Shown: positions 38,401 to 47,311, numbered from the stretch's first letter. The stretch: 64,000 nucleotides of DNA from Candidatus Scybalocola faecigallinarum (GCA_018711005.1 DVIT01000006.1:1-64000); one strand, 5' to 3'. A program made the numbers and translations. Notes: generated by a model from the letters alone, not told the origin.

Positions 38401-39149
38401 TCGCCCTCACCTCCGTCTGCGTCTGACATCTGTTCTTGAAGCAGTTTTTGCAGAGACTCCTTGCTTGGCAAAACGGTCTCATACTTGCTGGCAAAAATCT
38501 GCGCATTATCCTCCGGCAGTGTCATTTCTACGACCGCGTTGTTTTTATCTTTACAAAGGACGATACCAATTGTCGGATTTTCATCCGGCAGCTTAACCTT
38601 GCGGTCATAGTAAATCTTCTCTTTATCTGTGCTGAGTGCCAGCCGTTCATAAAGAGAAGTGTTATATTGTCGTTTCAGTTCATTAAGGCTCCAATCATTT
38701 TTGACCGCCTCAATCTCATAAAAATGCCTTTCATCTATATTAGTAATCCGCATAAGCTTTAAATAATGCGACCAGCTTAGAAAAAACTTCCGTCCGGTGC
38801 TCACAGCAGGAAGATTTTTGAATTGGCTAAACACTGTTTCGCCAATTTGGTCATTCGCGTAGACCTTGTAAAACTGCCGGATATTTTTCAGATTTCCAAC
38901 AGAGAAGCCCTTACCATATTTTTCCGTCAAATAGGCAGACAGTTCTTTTAAAAGCTGGGTCCCGTATGCAGCGCGGTTCGCACCGTGCTGTTCTTCCTCC
39001 ACAATCATCCGGCCAATTTCAAAGTAAGCGTAGACCATGGAGAGATTGACAGCGGTTTTTGCATTTTTTCGCGCTTGGGTGAGTATCTCAGCGACACTTT
39101 CCAGAAAATTGTGATCAATAGGAGTCAATTCTTTTTTTGCCATAATCAT
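38397..39149 (-). CDS. DUF1016/YhcG-family protein, catalytic core missing
   Basis: A 250-residue protein. The N-terminal DUF1016 domain is recognisable (ILTQARKNAKTAVNLSMVYAYFEIGRMIVEEE, YLTEKYGKGFSVGNLKNIRQFY, FFLSWSHYLKLMRI). Family members are usually about 330-380 residues, with a PD-(D/E)XK nuclease core (VDLVFYN.., DLKIG). Here LALSTDKEKIY runs directly into YDRKVKLPDENPTIGIVLC, near residue 175, skipping that core. An in-frame deletion of roughly 95 residues is inferred. It overlaps res and lies 5 bases after mod. Confidence 0.85.
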   Translation of the reverse strand: MIMAKKELTPIDHNFLESVAEILTQARKNAKTAVNLSMVYAYFEIGRMIVEEEQHGANRAAYGTQLLKELSAYLTEKYGKGFSVGNLKNIRQFYKVYANDQIGETVFSQFKNLPAVSTGRKFFLSWSHYLKLMRITNIDERHFYEIEAVKNDWSLNELKRQYNTSLYERLALSTDKEKIYYDRKVKLPDENPTIGIVLCKDKNNAVVEMTLPEDNAQIFASKYETVLPSKESLQKLLQEQMSDADGGEGE

Positions 39150-39154
39150 CCCTC

Positions 39155-41026
39155 CTAAATCACTTTTACCCGTGTGTCCGGAGCAAGCATTTTGAATATC
39201 TCACCAACATTAATCTTTGACGGACTGTTGGCGAAACTGGAATCTCGGAACACTGCACGAAGTGGCTGCTTCTTAGCAATGGCTTTGATGACGCTGTCCG
39301 GCACATTCTCGTCAAAACAAGCAATCAGGTCGCCGTCGTTATAGTTATGCACAGTGCAGCCCTCAATAGTCTCAGAGGAATACGGAAGGGAAAGTGGAAG
39401 TCCCCATTCCAGCAAACAGCCAAAGAGAAGATCTAAGTCCGTGCGATCAGGCTTGATGTTTGATTCAAGCATAGACAACATACCCTGATTATACTCATTA
39501 ACGCCATAGTATACGTCGTTCATATTGCTGTCAGCGAGTTTCAGTACACGGAAACCAATATCCAAATCCTGCGTAGTGAGCGGTTTCTCCTCTTTGATTT
39601 TTTCTCCGGCACGGCGGATGCGCTCTTTGCCGATTTCGCAAATGTTTTTATAACCAGCTTTGAAAGCCTCCCCCTTTTCATCACAAGGCTCAGGGAGTTG
39701 TACCATAATGAACTTGCGTTTTCCGCCGTCCGTGGCGTTTTTACTTATTACAGCATGAGCGGTTGAAGCTGAACCAGAGAAGAAATCTAGTACAATTGAA
39801 TCCAAATTCAAGTTTGCAAGGGTGATTAATCTCTGCAATAAGCGTTGTGGTTTCGGACCACTAAAAAAACCGCCATCCATAAGCTTTGACACCTCTTGTG
39901 CGCCTTCTTGGCTATGACCTACATCCTTAAAGAACATTATAGAGGTTGGAGCCATTCCTTCATGTTTCAAATCAGTAAGGAATCTCTTAATTCTAGGCAC
40001 TCCATTTCCGTCCGGCCCGAACCAAATCCTATTATCTTGGAGTCTCTCCAAAAACGCTTTTTTGGAGAGACTCCAGCAGCGTCCTGCTGGAGGCTCTATT
40101 ACACGCCCTGAGGGCGTAGTAATAGGGTAATCACATTCTGCATTATAAGTTTTTACAGAAATATCGCTTGACATCCATACACCACGTGGATCATTGTCCG
40201 GATTAGAGTAACGCGCATTAGCTTCTTCTGTTCGAGGTAATCTCCCGATAATAAATTGCGTTATATCCTTTGCATACATAAGAACATAATCATGGCTATT
40301 AGAAACAAACCGTGCATCGTTTTTGGGAGAAAATGCCCTTTCCCAAACCAATTGTGCCACAAAATTTTGTCCGCCAAAAATCTCATCACAGCATTTCTTA
40401 AGATTTTCCTGCTCGTTGTCATCAATGCTGATAAATATAACCCCATCATTTGTAAGCAGATTTCTTGCCAGCATTAGACGAGAATAAATCATACTGCACC
40501 AATCAGAATGAAAGCGCCCATTTGTATCTGTATTTTTAAACATACGGTTACCTATTTCGTCAAGCTCCCCGACTTCGGTCGCATATTCATCCCCTCTCAT
40601 CTTAAAGTCATCATTATAAATAAAATCGTTGCCAGTATTATACGGTGGATCAATATAGATCATTTTTATCTTGCCCAGATAACTTTCCTGCAAAAGCTTC
40701 AGCACCTCAAGATTGTCACCTTCAATATACAAGTTCTCCGTAGTATCCCAGTTAACACTCTCTTCTTTACAAGGCCGGAGTGTCTTACGAATTGGCTTAT
40801 TAGCCTCCACGATAGCAGCCTTTTTTCCAACCCATGTAAATTCATATGCTTCATCGCCGTCAATCAAGTCCTCTGATAACATCTGTTTTAATAATTCAAA
40901 ATTGATTGCTTTTTTCAGCCTGCCATTTTCGTCTTTCGTCTCGGTAATGCAGTTTGGGAACAAAGCTCCGATTTTTTCCATGTTCTGAGCAGTCATATCT
41001 ACTGATTCCATTCTCATCTTATCCAT
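39155..41026 (-). CDS. Type III DNA methyltransferase, Mod subunit
   Basis: A 623-residue adenine methyltransferase with the beta-class order of motifs. Motif IV DPPYNTGN is at residues 126-133, then a target-recognition region, and the SAM-binding VLDFFSGSASTAHAV in the C-terminal half. It sets the recognition sequence for the operon and can methylate without Res. ATG follows GAGAGGAA. A perfect inverted sequence, GAGACTCCAGCAG/CTGCTGGAGGCTC, lies inside the recognition region at about 40065-40096. The specificity cannot be read. Confidence 0.93.
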   Translation of the reverse strand: MDKMRMESVDMTAQNMEKIGALFPNCITETKDENGRLKKAINFELLKQMLSEDLIDGDEAYEFTWVGKKAAIVEANKPIRKTLRPCKEESVNWDTTENLYIEGDNLEVLKLLQESYLGKIKMIYIDPPYNTGNDFIYNDDFKMRGDEYATEVGELDEIGNRMFKNTDTNGRFHSDWCSMIYSRLMLARNLLTNDGVIFISIDDNEQENLKKCCDEIFGGQNFVAQLVWERAFSPKNDARFVSNSHDYVLMYAKDITQFIIGRLPRTEEANARYSNPDNDPRGVWMSSDISVKTYNAECDYPITTPSGRVIEPPAGRCWSLSKKAFLERLQDNRIWFGPDGNGVPRIKRFLTDLKHEGMAPTSIMFFKDVGHSQEGAQEVSKLMDGGFFSGPKPQRLLQRLITLANLNLDSIVLDFFSGSASTAHAVISKNATDGGKRKFIMVQLPEPCDEKGEAFKAGYKNICEIGKERIRRAGEKIKEEKPLTTQDLDIGFRVLKLADSNMNDVYYGVNEYNQGMLSMLESNIKPDRTDLDLLFGCLLEWGLPLSLPYSSETIEGCTVHNYNDGDLIACFDENVPDSVIKAIAKKQPLRAVFRDSSFANSPSKINVGEIFKMLAPDTRVKVI

Positions 41027-41059
41027 AATGTTGTTTCCTCTCTATTACTATTTTACCAC

Positions 41060-41215
41060 CTATAAAGTCTTTGTTCGCTGATATAGACTCAAAAGTTCGT
41101 TAATATCCATATCTAGAAGTGGCTCATACATAAACGAATTAATATGAATATGCTCCGGAGTCATGATACTGACTTCGTTAAGGATAGTGATTTTTTCGTT
41201 ATCTCCAATTTGCAC
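41060..41215 (-). pseudogene. C-terminal tail of an unrecognised gene, fused to a helicase fragment
   Basis: In a frame different from the adjoining helicase fragment, the minus strand reads ..NEKITILNEVSIMTPEH.., ending in MDINELLSLYQRTKTL and a stop at 41060. It has no start of its own. I do not recognise the family. It is the end of a gene whose first part was deleted together with the rest of the helicase gene. Confidence 0.5.
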
Positions 41216-41525
41216 ATTCTTTGGCAATAGCACGTTGTGTTAATTCGTTGCGTAACTTGATTTCAAACTCTGTTCCGTACAGGCTGTTCTCACGGTGGAG
41301 TCTCGGGATATAGAATTCACGCTTCTGTTTTTCTGCTTTCTCTTTGATGAAAGTTGGGGAGGTAAAGATAAAGCGAAATTCATCTATCTGGTCAAGCTGT
41401 AATTTAAGTTCCTGATAGGCATACATTGAGAAACAGGCTGCTGCCACAGAGACTTTACCATTCTTTTTAATTGTCTTTTGTAAATCATCACGAACAATTT
41501 CCGTGATATTATCAAAAATCTTCAT
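41199..41525 (-). pseudogene. N-terminal fragment of a large SF2 helicase
   Basis: A 108-residue frame starting MKIFDNITEIVRDDLQKTI. The segments SVAAACFSMYAYQELK, FRFIFTSPTF and REFYIPRLHRENSLYGTEFEIKLRNELTQRAIAKECA match the beginning of long (about 1000-residue) helicase proteins often found in defence islands. It ends at NWR and a stop, with no ATPase motifs, so it is truncated. An earlier in-frame ATG exists at 41555. Confidence 0.7.
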
Positions 41526-41575
41526 CAGCGATACCTGGCTTTCTATTTTCATCATCTTCAGAATAAAATATATTT

Positions 41576-41803
41576 CTAATGCCTATGTTTGTCTGTAATA
41601 TCGTCAGGCACAAACTCAACGACATCTTCTATTCCACAGTTCAACGCTTCGCACACTTTGAGTAGAATATCCATGCTTACGTTTTTATTTTGGGACATCT
41701 TTGTCACAGACGCCCAGCTGATTTGTGCCTTTGCTTGTAAATCCTTTTTCATCATGTCTTTATCAATGAGAAGTTTCCACAATTTTTTATAGCTTACCTT
41801 CAT
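41576..41803 (-). CDS. Small HTH (Cro/CI-type) regulator
   Basis: A 75-residue XRE-family DNA-binding protein: KLWKLLIDKDMMKKDLQAKAQISWASVTKMSQNKNVSMDILLKVCEAL, an HTH of the YozG-like kind. It precedes the R-M operon in the same direction and may hold back early restriction. ATG at 41803; there is no strong ribosome site. Confidence 0.85.
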   Translation of the reverse strand: MKVSYKKLWKLLIDKDMMKKDLQAKAQISWASVTKMSQNKNVSMDILLKVCEALNCGIEDVVEFVPDDITDKHRH

Positions 41804-42017
41804 TTAAACATTACCTCAAATAGTGTGTATAGCTTTCGTTTTTAAAAAGTAATTTTATCAGACTACAGACAAATTAACAAGAACCATTCTTGCAAACACA
41901 AGAATATATTGGACAGTATCAGAAAAAGAATTGTGGAAATCCCTTAAGTGTTTCAGTATAATAGAAATAACTTTATTGGTGGAAACCATGCAAAAAAATC
42001 GGAAGGAGAAAGTTATC

Positions 42018-42497
42018 GTGTTTCCTGAAATGCGTAGAAAAAAACAGCAGCTTACCCAAGAAGAGAGTATTGAAATCCTTCTTAAGGGAAGCTGCGGCGT
42101 GCTGGCCCTGCTGGGAAATGAGGATTACCCATATGCAGTGCCTTTAAGTTATGTTTATGAAGATCATAAGATTTATTTTCATGGTGCTAAGGAAGGACAT
42201 AAGCTGGATGCTATAAAAAAGCATAATAAAGCTTCCTTTTGCGTGATCCGGCAGGATCATGTATTGCCTGAGAAATTTACCACATTATATAAAAGCGTCA
42301 TTGCTTTTGGAAGGATGCGCGTCGTTGAGGATGAGGAAGAAAAACGCGCTTCCATTGTCCTTCTTGGGCGAAAATACTCACCTGGTTTGGATGAGGCTAT
42401 GAAGAAGGAAATTGAAGGATCGTATGACCGTTTTCACATGTTTGCCCTGGATATTGAGCATATGACGGGCAAACAGTGCATTGAACTGGTACATTGA
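42018..42497 (+). CDS. Pyridoxamine 5'-phosphate oxidase-like flavoprotein (NimA-type)
   Basis: A 159-residue split-barrel FMN protein: RRKKQQLTQEESIEILLKGSCGVLALLGNEDYPYAVPLSYVYEDHKIYFHGAKEGHKLDAI. This N-terminal pattern is shared with NimA-like nitroimidazole reductases. GTG at 42018 is chosen because AAGGAGAA is seven bases upstream; the longer frame from 41931 has no ribosome site. Actual substrates are unknown. Confidence 0.82.
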   Translation: MFPEMRRKKQQLTQEESIEILLKGSCGVLALLGNEDYPYAVPLSYVYEDHKIYFHGAKEGHKLDAIKKHNKASFCVIRQDHVLPEKFTTLYKSVIAFGRMRVVEDEEEKRASIVLLGRKYSPGLDEAMKKEIEGSYDRFHMFALDIEHMTGKQCIELVH

Positions 42498-42622
42498 ATG
42501 GTGTGGAAAATCTATATCCTTTTGACACTATGCATCATTTTTGATAAGATAAAGTTACCGAACATCATCTTTTGTGTCCGGCATTTTAAATATCTATCTT
42601 CAAACGAAGGGAGTGGGTTAAA

Positions 42623-45406
42623 ATTTTTTGCGTAAGATGCGGCAACAAATTAAAAGACGGCGTGAAATTCTGTCCAAAATGCGGCTATCCTGTGCAGGAG
42701 CCTGAAAATGGGGCGGCTGCCCGGCCCCTAAACCAGGGCCAAGGTCCTGGGCCTGTCAGCCAGCCTGGAGGCGCCCATCAGCCGGGCGGCTCCGGCCAGC
42801 AAAATAGCGCCCAATCGGCGGCGCATACAGGCCAGCCGGTAAATATCGCACCGCCTGGAGGCGCTCAGCCTCAGAAACCTGAAAATGAAAAGAAAAGCAA
42901 AAAGAAGCTGGCCATTATCCTTGGCTCTGTGGCCGGATGCGTCATTGTGGCAGCTATTATCGTTACTGCGGTTTTATTCCTTGGAAACAGCGGTTCGGAC
43001 AAAGCTTATGCCAGATATATGTCTGAAGGCCAGAATTATATGGATGTCCAGGATTATGAGCAGGCAGAAGCGGCGTTTTTAAAGGCCATTGAGGAAAATC
43101 CCAAGCAGGTAGGCGCCTATATTAAGCTGGCCCAGGTTTATGACCGCATGGCCCAGAAGACCGGCGCGTCAAAGGTACTGGAAGACGCTCTTGAAACTGC
43201 GGATCTGAGCAGCCAGGAACGCCAGCAGATCAACCGGTATATTGAAAACCTGAACAATGGCCTGGACATGATGGCAGGAACCGACGGCACGGACACCTCA
43301 GACGGCACCACAGAAACTGTAGCCGATTCCGGTACCCCCCAGGTAAATACCATTACCCGGCCGGTACTTCTTGGAAGCAGCAATGACAGTGATTCTGAAG
43401 CACAGGATACGACCGTGACCCCATCGGTAGGTGAGTACACGGTTGAGCCGGATTTAAGCAATGTTTACAACAGGGATCAGTTTTACCTGGATCCGGACAG
43501 CGAACAGGCGCGTCTGCTTTCAGAAAACCTGTTTTACGTGACCTCCGGATACAATAAGGAATTTTTTGAAACCTATGAAAACAACCGGTATTCCCTGACG
43601 CCCAATTTTGTCACCGTGGATTCCATGATGCATACTTATCACCTGTATTTTAGCTATCTCATGAAAAACACAGAGCGAAATTCTCTTGCCTCTGCCCTGT
43701 CTTCTGTGAGCCAGACCATGCTCAGTGCCAGCCAGGCACAGTATGAGGCCTTAAAAGGTTCTGAATGGGAAAGCGCGGCTTTAAGAAATGTGGAATTTTT
43801 CAGCGTAGGCGCCAGCCTTCAAAATCCGGATACGGCTGTTCCCGCTGAGGCATCTGAGGTTGTTTCTCAGGAGCTTTCCAACATTATGAGTGCTTCCCAG
43901 ATCAGCACATCCCCCCTTACCGGGACCATGATCGACTATTCCCAGTTTGCTCCAAGAGGCTACTATGAAGGGGACGCTCAGCTGGAAGCCTACTTCCGGG
44001 CAATGATGTGGTACGGGCAGATCGGTTTTATCCAGTCCGATGAGGATCTTGACCGGAGCGCCCTTCTGATGACTTTGGCCATGAATGGCGATGCCTTCCA
44101 GCAGTGGGAATCTATTTATGTGGTTACATCATTTTTTGCCGGAGCCAGTGATGACCTGACCTATTATGAATACCTGCCGGCTATTGAAGCTGCTTACGGC
44201 GGTGTTCCGGAAGCGTCTGCCCTGATCGGAAATACAGACGCATGGAATACCTTCCGTTCGCTGACAGCGGCCATGGCTCCTCCGGCGATCAACTCTATTC
44301 CAACAAGGGACGACGGGGATTCAGAAACAAAGACAACGGACGCCAACAAAGGCTTTCGCTTTATGGGACAGCGTTTTACCATTGACGAAGCCATCTTCCA
44401 GCAGCTGATCTACGATAATGTCCAGGCAGATGCCAACGGAAATAAGCGGATGCTTCCGGATACTTTAGACGTAGCTGCGGCTCTTGGCTCTGATACGGCC
44501 TATTCCATCCTGGAGCAGCAGGGAGATACAGCCTATCCGGGATATACAGAAAACATGGATTCCCTTCGGACAGGTATTTCCCAGGCTCCGGATACTTTAT
44601 GGACATCCAGCCTTTACGCCAACTGGCTTCATACTCTGACACCGCTGCTTGAGGAAAAAGGAGAAGGTTACCCAAGCTTTATGCGCAGCACCCAGTGGTC
44701 TGCGAAAAACCTGGAAACCTTTGCGGGAAGCTATGCGGAACTTAAGCATGATACTGTATTATATTCCAAACAGGTCATGGCGGAAATGGGCGGCGGCGAG
44801 CTTCCCCAGTGGGATGACCGGGGGTATGTGGAACCGGAAGTCGAAGTATGGACAAGATTTTCAAATCTTGCCACAAAAACTGCTGAAGGGTTAAAATCCT
44901 ACGGACTTTTAAGTGAGGAAGATGAGACAAATCTGAACCGTCTTGCCCAAATGGCGGACCAGTTTAAGACCATGTCTGAAAAAGAATTGTCCAATACTCT
45001 CCTGACTGATGAAGAGTATGATCTGATCCGTAACTATGGAGGAAACCTGGAGCATTTCTGGCTGGAAGCATTTAAGGATGAAGGGGAAAATGTCACTTCC
45101 GGTGATTTCCCGGCAGCCATTGTCACAGACGTTGCCACAGATCCTAACGGCACCTGTCTTGAAGTAGCTACAGGCAATCCATCCACGATTTATGTGATTG
45201 TTCCTATTGACGGAGAGCTGCATATCTGCGTAGGCGCTGTGTATTCCTTCTATCAGTTTGAACAGCCGATTTCTGAACGGCTTACAGATAGTCAGTGGCG
45301 TCAGATGATGGGCATTTCAGTAACCGATGACGGCACTTACAATCTGGATTCTGCTATTGCCCAGCCGGATTGGACACAGTCTTATCGGTTTACCTATAGC
45401 TATTAA
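42623..45406 (+). CDS. Zinc-ribbon, TPR and DUF3160 membrane protein, apparent ATT start
   Basis: A 927-residue protein if it starts at ATT 42623, nine bases after AAGGGAG. The N-terminus then reads I/M-F-C-V-R-C-G-N-K..FCPKCGY, a complete double-CxxC zinc ribbon. A later GTG (42662) would cut off the first CxxC. After a Gly/Pro/Gln-rich linker there is a membrane helix (KKLAIILGSVAGCVIVAAIIVTAVLFL), TPR-like helices, a Ser/Thr/Asp linker, and a large extracellular DUF3160 domain (from about residue 270). DUF3160 function is unknown. It is translationally coupled to the next gene. Confidence 0.85.
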   Translation: MFCVRCGNKLKDGVKFCPKCGYPVQEPENGAAARPLNQGQGPGPVSQPGGAHQPGGSGQQNSAQSAAHTGQPVNIAPPGGAQPQKPENEKKSKKKLAIILGSVAGCVIVAAIIVTAVLFLGNSGSDKAYARYMSEGQNYMDVQDYEQAEAAFLKAIEENPKQVGAYIKLAQVYDRMAQKTGASKVLEDALETADLSSQERQQINRYIENLNNGLDMMAGTDGTDTSDGTTETVADSGTPQVNTITRPVLLGSSNDSDSEAQDTTVTPSVGEYTVEPDLSNVYNRDQFYLDPDSEQARLLSENLFYVTSGYNKEFFETYENNRYSLTPNFVTVDSMMHTYHLYFSYLMKNTERNSLASALSSVSQTMLSASQAQYEALKGSEWESAALRNVEFFSVGASLQNPDTAVPAEASEVVSQELSNIMSASQISTSPLTGTMIDYSQFAPRGYYEGDAQLEAYFRAMMWYGQIGFIQSDEDLDRSALLMTLAMNGDAFQQWESIYVVTSFFAGASDDLTYYEYLPAIEAAYGGVPEASALIGNTDAWNTFRSLTAAMAPPAINSIPTRDDGDSETKTTDANKGFRFMGQRFTIDEAIFQQLIYDNVQADANGNKRMLPDTLDVAAALGSDTAYSILEQQGDTAYPGYTENMDSLRTGISQAPDTLWTSSLYANWLHTLTPLLEEKGEGYPSFMRSTQWSAKNLETFAGSYAELKHDTVLYSKQVMAEMGGGELPQWDDRGYVEPEVEVWTRFSNLATKTAEGLKSYGLLSEEDETNLNRLAQMADQFKTMSEKELSNTLLTDEEYDLIRNYGGNLEHFWLEAFKDEGENVTSGDFPAAIVTDVATDPNGTCLEVATGNPSTIYVIVPIDGELHICVGAVYSFYQFEQPISERLTDSQWRQMMGISVTDDGTYNLDSAIAQPDWTQSYRFTYSY

Positions 45407-45410
45407 TGAA

Positions 45411-45974
45411 ATGAAAAAGAAACTTAAATGGATCCTTATTTTTCTCGGGGTAGCAGCTTTGGCTGCTGCCCTGTGGATATTTGCATGGAGCCGGGGCGTA
45501 TTTCTTCCAAAATGGATCCAATGGGAGACAAAAAACCTGGAACCGGAAGAAGATGCCGGCCCTTCCTCCATCAGCCTGAAAAAACGCCGTGTTATAGTTG
45601 AAGATCAGGGGAAAACGCTATGGGAATCCCCTGAAAATGTACTTGTCCAGGATTTTCTCTGGTGTGATATTGATCACGATCAAACCCCGGAACTGATCCT
45701 GCTGTGCTGGCGCATTGGAAGATACGGGAATGCCCGGCCTTTCTGGGTGGAACATGATGAGCTTGCATGGAGCCAGCACATTTACATTTATGACTGGCGC
45801 GATGAAGAAATCCATGCCCTGTGGATGGCTTCAGATATTGGAATGGATGTGGTTTCATTTGCTTTTAATGACACGGACCGTTTGGTGATTACAGAAACCA
45901 ATCAGCGCCAGACCTCCTGGGACTGGATCAGCTGGGGACTGTCCTTTTTAAAAGAACTTGCGCCTGCAGCCTGA
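45411..45974 (+). CDS. Single-pass membrane protein coupled to DUF3160 gene
   Basis: A 187-residue protein with a basic N-terminus and a membrane helix (about 6-27). The outside part contains D86-x-D-x-D-x-x-x-E94 (DIDHDQTPEL), like an FG-GAP or EF-type calcium loop. The family was not recognised. The ATG starts four bases after the stop of the DUF3160 gene and has no ribosome site, so translation depends on the upstream gene. A joint surface complex with the DUF3160 protein is plausible. Confidence 0.75.
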   Translation: MKKKLKWILIFLGVAALAAALWIFAWSRGVFLPKWIQWETKNLEPEEDAGPSSISLKKRRVIVEDQGKTLWESPENVLVQDFLWCDIDHDQTPELILLCWRIGRYGNARPFWVEHDELAWSQHIYIYDWRDEEIHALWMASDIGMDVVSFAFNDTDRLVITETNQRQTSWDWISWGLSFLKELAPAA

Positions 45975-45988
45975 CAGCATAATTTTTC

Positions 45989-46034
45989 AGGCGATTTAGA
46001 GGTTTAAAGTGAGCTTTGAATTTCAAATCGCCTG
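45989..46034 (+). terminator. Inverted repeat after the DUF3160 operon
   Basis: CAGGCGATTT (45989-45998) pairs with AAATCGCCTG (46025-46034). No long T-run follows, so it may be a weak terminator or 3' stabiliser. Confidence 0.5.
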
Positions 46035-46148
46035 GGCTGTTTACTGCAGATCATTGTATGCCTGTTTACCGGCCAACATTCGTTACTGATCACGGGATGC
46101 GCAGCAACACATATTCATTTATCGAGAATTTTTCATTTGTTCCAAACA

Positions 46149-46236
46149 TTGACTTTAGAAAATGCGTATGGTATATTCAAACAGCAGTGTGCAGAGAGTA
46201 TCGTAAGTCCAGCGGATACTCTGTCTGCACTTTTTT
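46149..46236 (+). ncRNA. Promoter followed at once by a terminator (short RNA or leader)
   Basis: TTGACT (46149-46154), 17 bases, TATATT (46172-46177). Transcription would start near 46184 and meet the stem GTGCAGA-GAGTATC/GATACTC-TGTCTGCAC (46189-46202/46215-46230), then T6. The expected product is only about 50 bases. It may be the attenuated leader of the decayed iron-transport gene or a small RNA. Confidence 0.5.
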
Positions 46237-46244
46237 ATGATTTG

Positions 46245-46260
46245 TAGTTAGTCATAACTA
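46245..46260. promoter_or_regulatory. DtxR-like inverted repeat before iron permease remnant
   Basis: TAGTTA-GTCA-TAACTA is a 6-bp inverted repeat that recalls DtxR-family boxes (TTAGGTTAG..CTAACCTAA). It lies just before the ribosome site AAGGAGGAG of the FecCD-type fragment. Assignment is by context. Confidence 0.4.
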
Positions 46261-46281
46261 ATTAGAAGGAGGAGATTAGCA

Positions 46282-46664
46282 TACGAAAGCAATGGATGTT
46301 GACATTGATCCTGGCTGTAAGCCTGGTGATCCTGTCGGTAATCTCACTTTTTGTGGGGGTGATCGATATTGAACTGTCATCATTGCTGACAGGAAACAGT
46401 GAACAATGGGAAATTTTTATAATATCCCGTCTGCCAAGACTTCTGGCGATTTTATGTACCGGTGTGGGAATGAGTGTAGCGGGATTGATCATGCAGCAGC
46501 TTTGTATGAACAAGTTTGTGTCCCCAACGACCGGGGCTACGATTTCGTCGGCTCAGTTTGGAATTCTGCTGGCTCTGCCTTTATCACACCGGTTTCGGAA
46601 AGGGTACCGGTATAATCTGGGACCGTTCCGGAAGATGGCAAAATCGCAGATAAAGATCACATAA
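46282..46664 (+). pseudogene. FecCD-type iron-siderophore ABC permease, truncated
   Basis: After AAGGAGGAG the frame reads RKQWMLTLILAVSLVILSVISLFVGVIDIELSSLL, then RLPRLLAILCTGVGMSVAGLIMQQLCMNKFVSPTTGATISSAQFGILLAL, the N-terminal third of a FecCD permease. It then becomes unrelated and stops at 46664. No ATG lies at the expected place (ATA instead); the first in-frame ATG is 46296. Judged inactive. Confidence 0.75.
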
Positions 46665-46787
46665 GTATTGGGTAAAAGGTTATAATCCGCTCCGGATGCT
46701 AAAAGATCCATATCCATCTGAGAATGATAGTACCTGGTCCTTCGGGGAAGGGGACTTTGGCCGTTCCACCTGCATTTCTACATTAAA
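46665..46787. other. Scar between two gene remnants
   Basis: Sequence of no recognised family joins the permease fragment to the AraC fragment. It includes reading-frame scraps without starts. Confidence 0.4.
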
Positions 46788-47264
46788 GTGTCTTTGCGTG
46801 CCATTTTCCACAGCAAACACATCCAGGCCCATCATTTGCCTTTAATGAATTTTGCGTCTGTGGAAACGGTGGAGCAGATGAACCGGTGGGTGAAAAGCTG
46901 CCTGGACGATATGTTTGAAAAGAAGACCTCAGGAAATCCCACGTATAATGAGGCGGTGATCGAAAAGGTGAAAAATTATATTCTGAATCATTTGGGAGAA
47001 TCCCTGGGGCGGGGATCTATTGCAGAGCATGTGAATTTAAGTCCGGATTATATATCCAAAATCTTTAAAAGCGTTACAGGAAAAAATCTCAGTCAGTATA
47101 TTATTGACGAACGTATGGAGAAGGCAGTTCTGCTGATGAAGACCACCCGGCTGAATGTGAGTCAGGTGGCAGTGGAAGTGGGCTGCGACAATTTTTCTTA
47201 TTTCTCAAAGCTATTTAAGAAACACACCGGTTTAACGCCAAGAGAATATCGGGCATCTCTTTAA
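46788..47264 (+). pseudogene. AraC-type regulator, C-terminal part only
   Basis: 158 residues. The last 100 are a complete AraC double HTH (VKNYILNHLGESLGRGSIAEHVNLSPDYISKIFKSVTGKNLSQYI..CDNFSYFSKLFKKHTGLTPREYR), like the YesN response-regulator type. The usual receiver domain and linker (about 350 residues) are missing. A short frame might still make a DNA-binding domain. It lies directly upstream of the first transporter, so it was probably that operon's regulator. Confidence 0.75.
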
Positions 47265-47311
47265 AGTGCGTGCTGTCAACCTTAGTAAAGGAAGACAGCC
47301 GCACTTTTTTT
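47264..47311 (+). terminator. Terminator after the AraC remnant
   Basis: AAGTGCG..CTGTC (47264-47277) pairs with GACAG.CGCACTT (47294-47306), followed by a T-run. Confidence 0.85.

Noticed and set aside
35344-41803. Integrative element or prophage carrying the R-M operon
   Set aside because: No integrase, relaxase or phage gene and no clear direct repeats at the borders. Only decayed defence genes flank it.
41931-42017. N-terminal extension of the NimA-like protein
   Set aside because: The upstream codons lack a ribosome site and do not match the family start. GTG at 42018 has a proper site.
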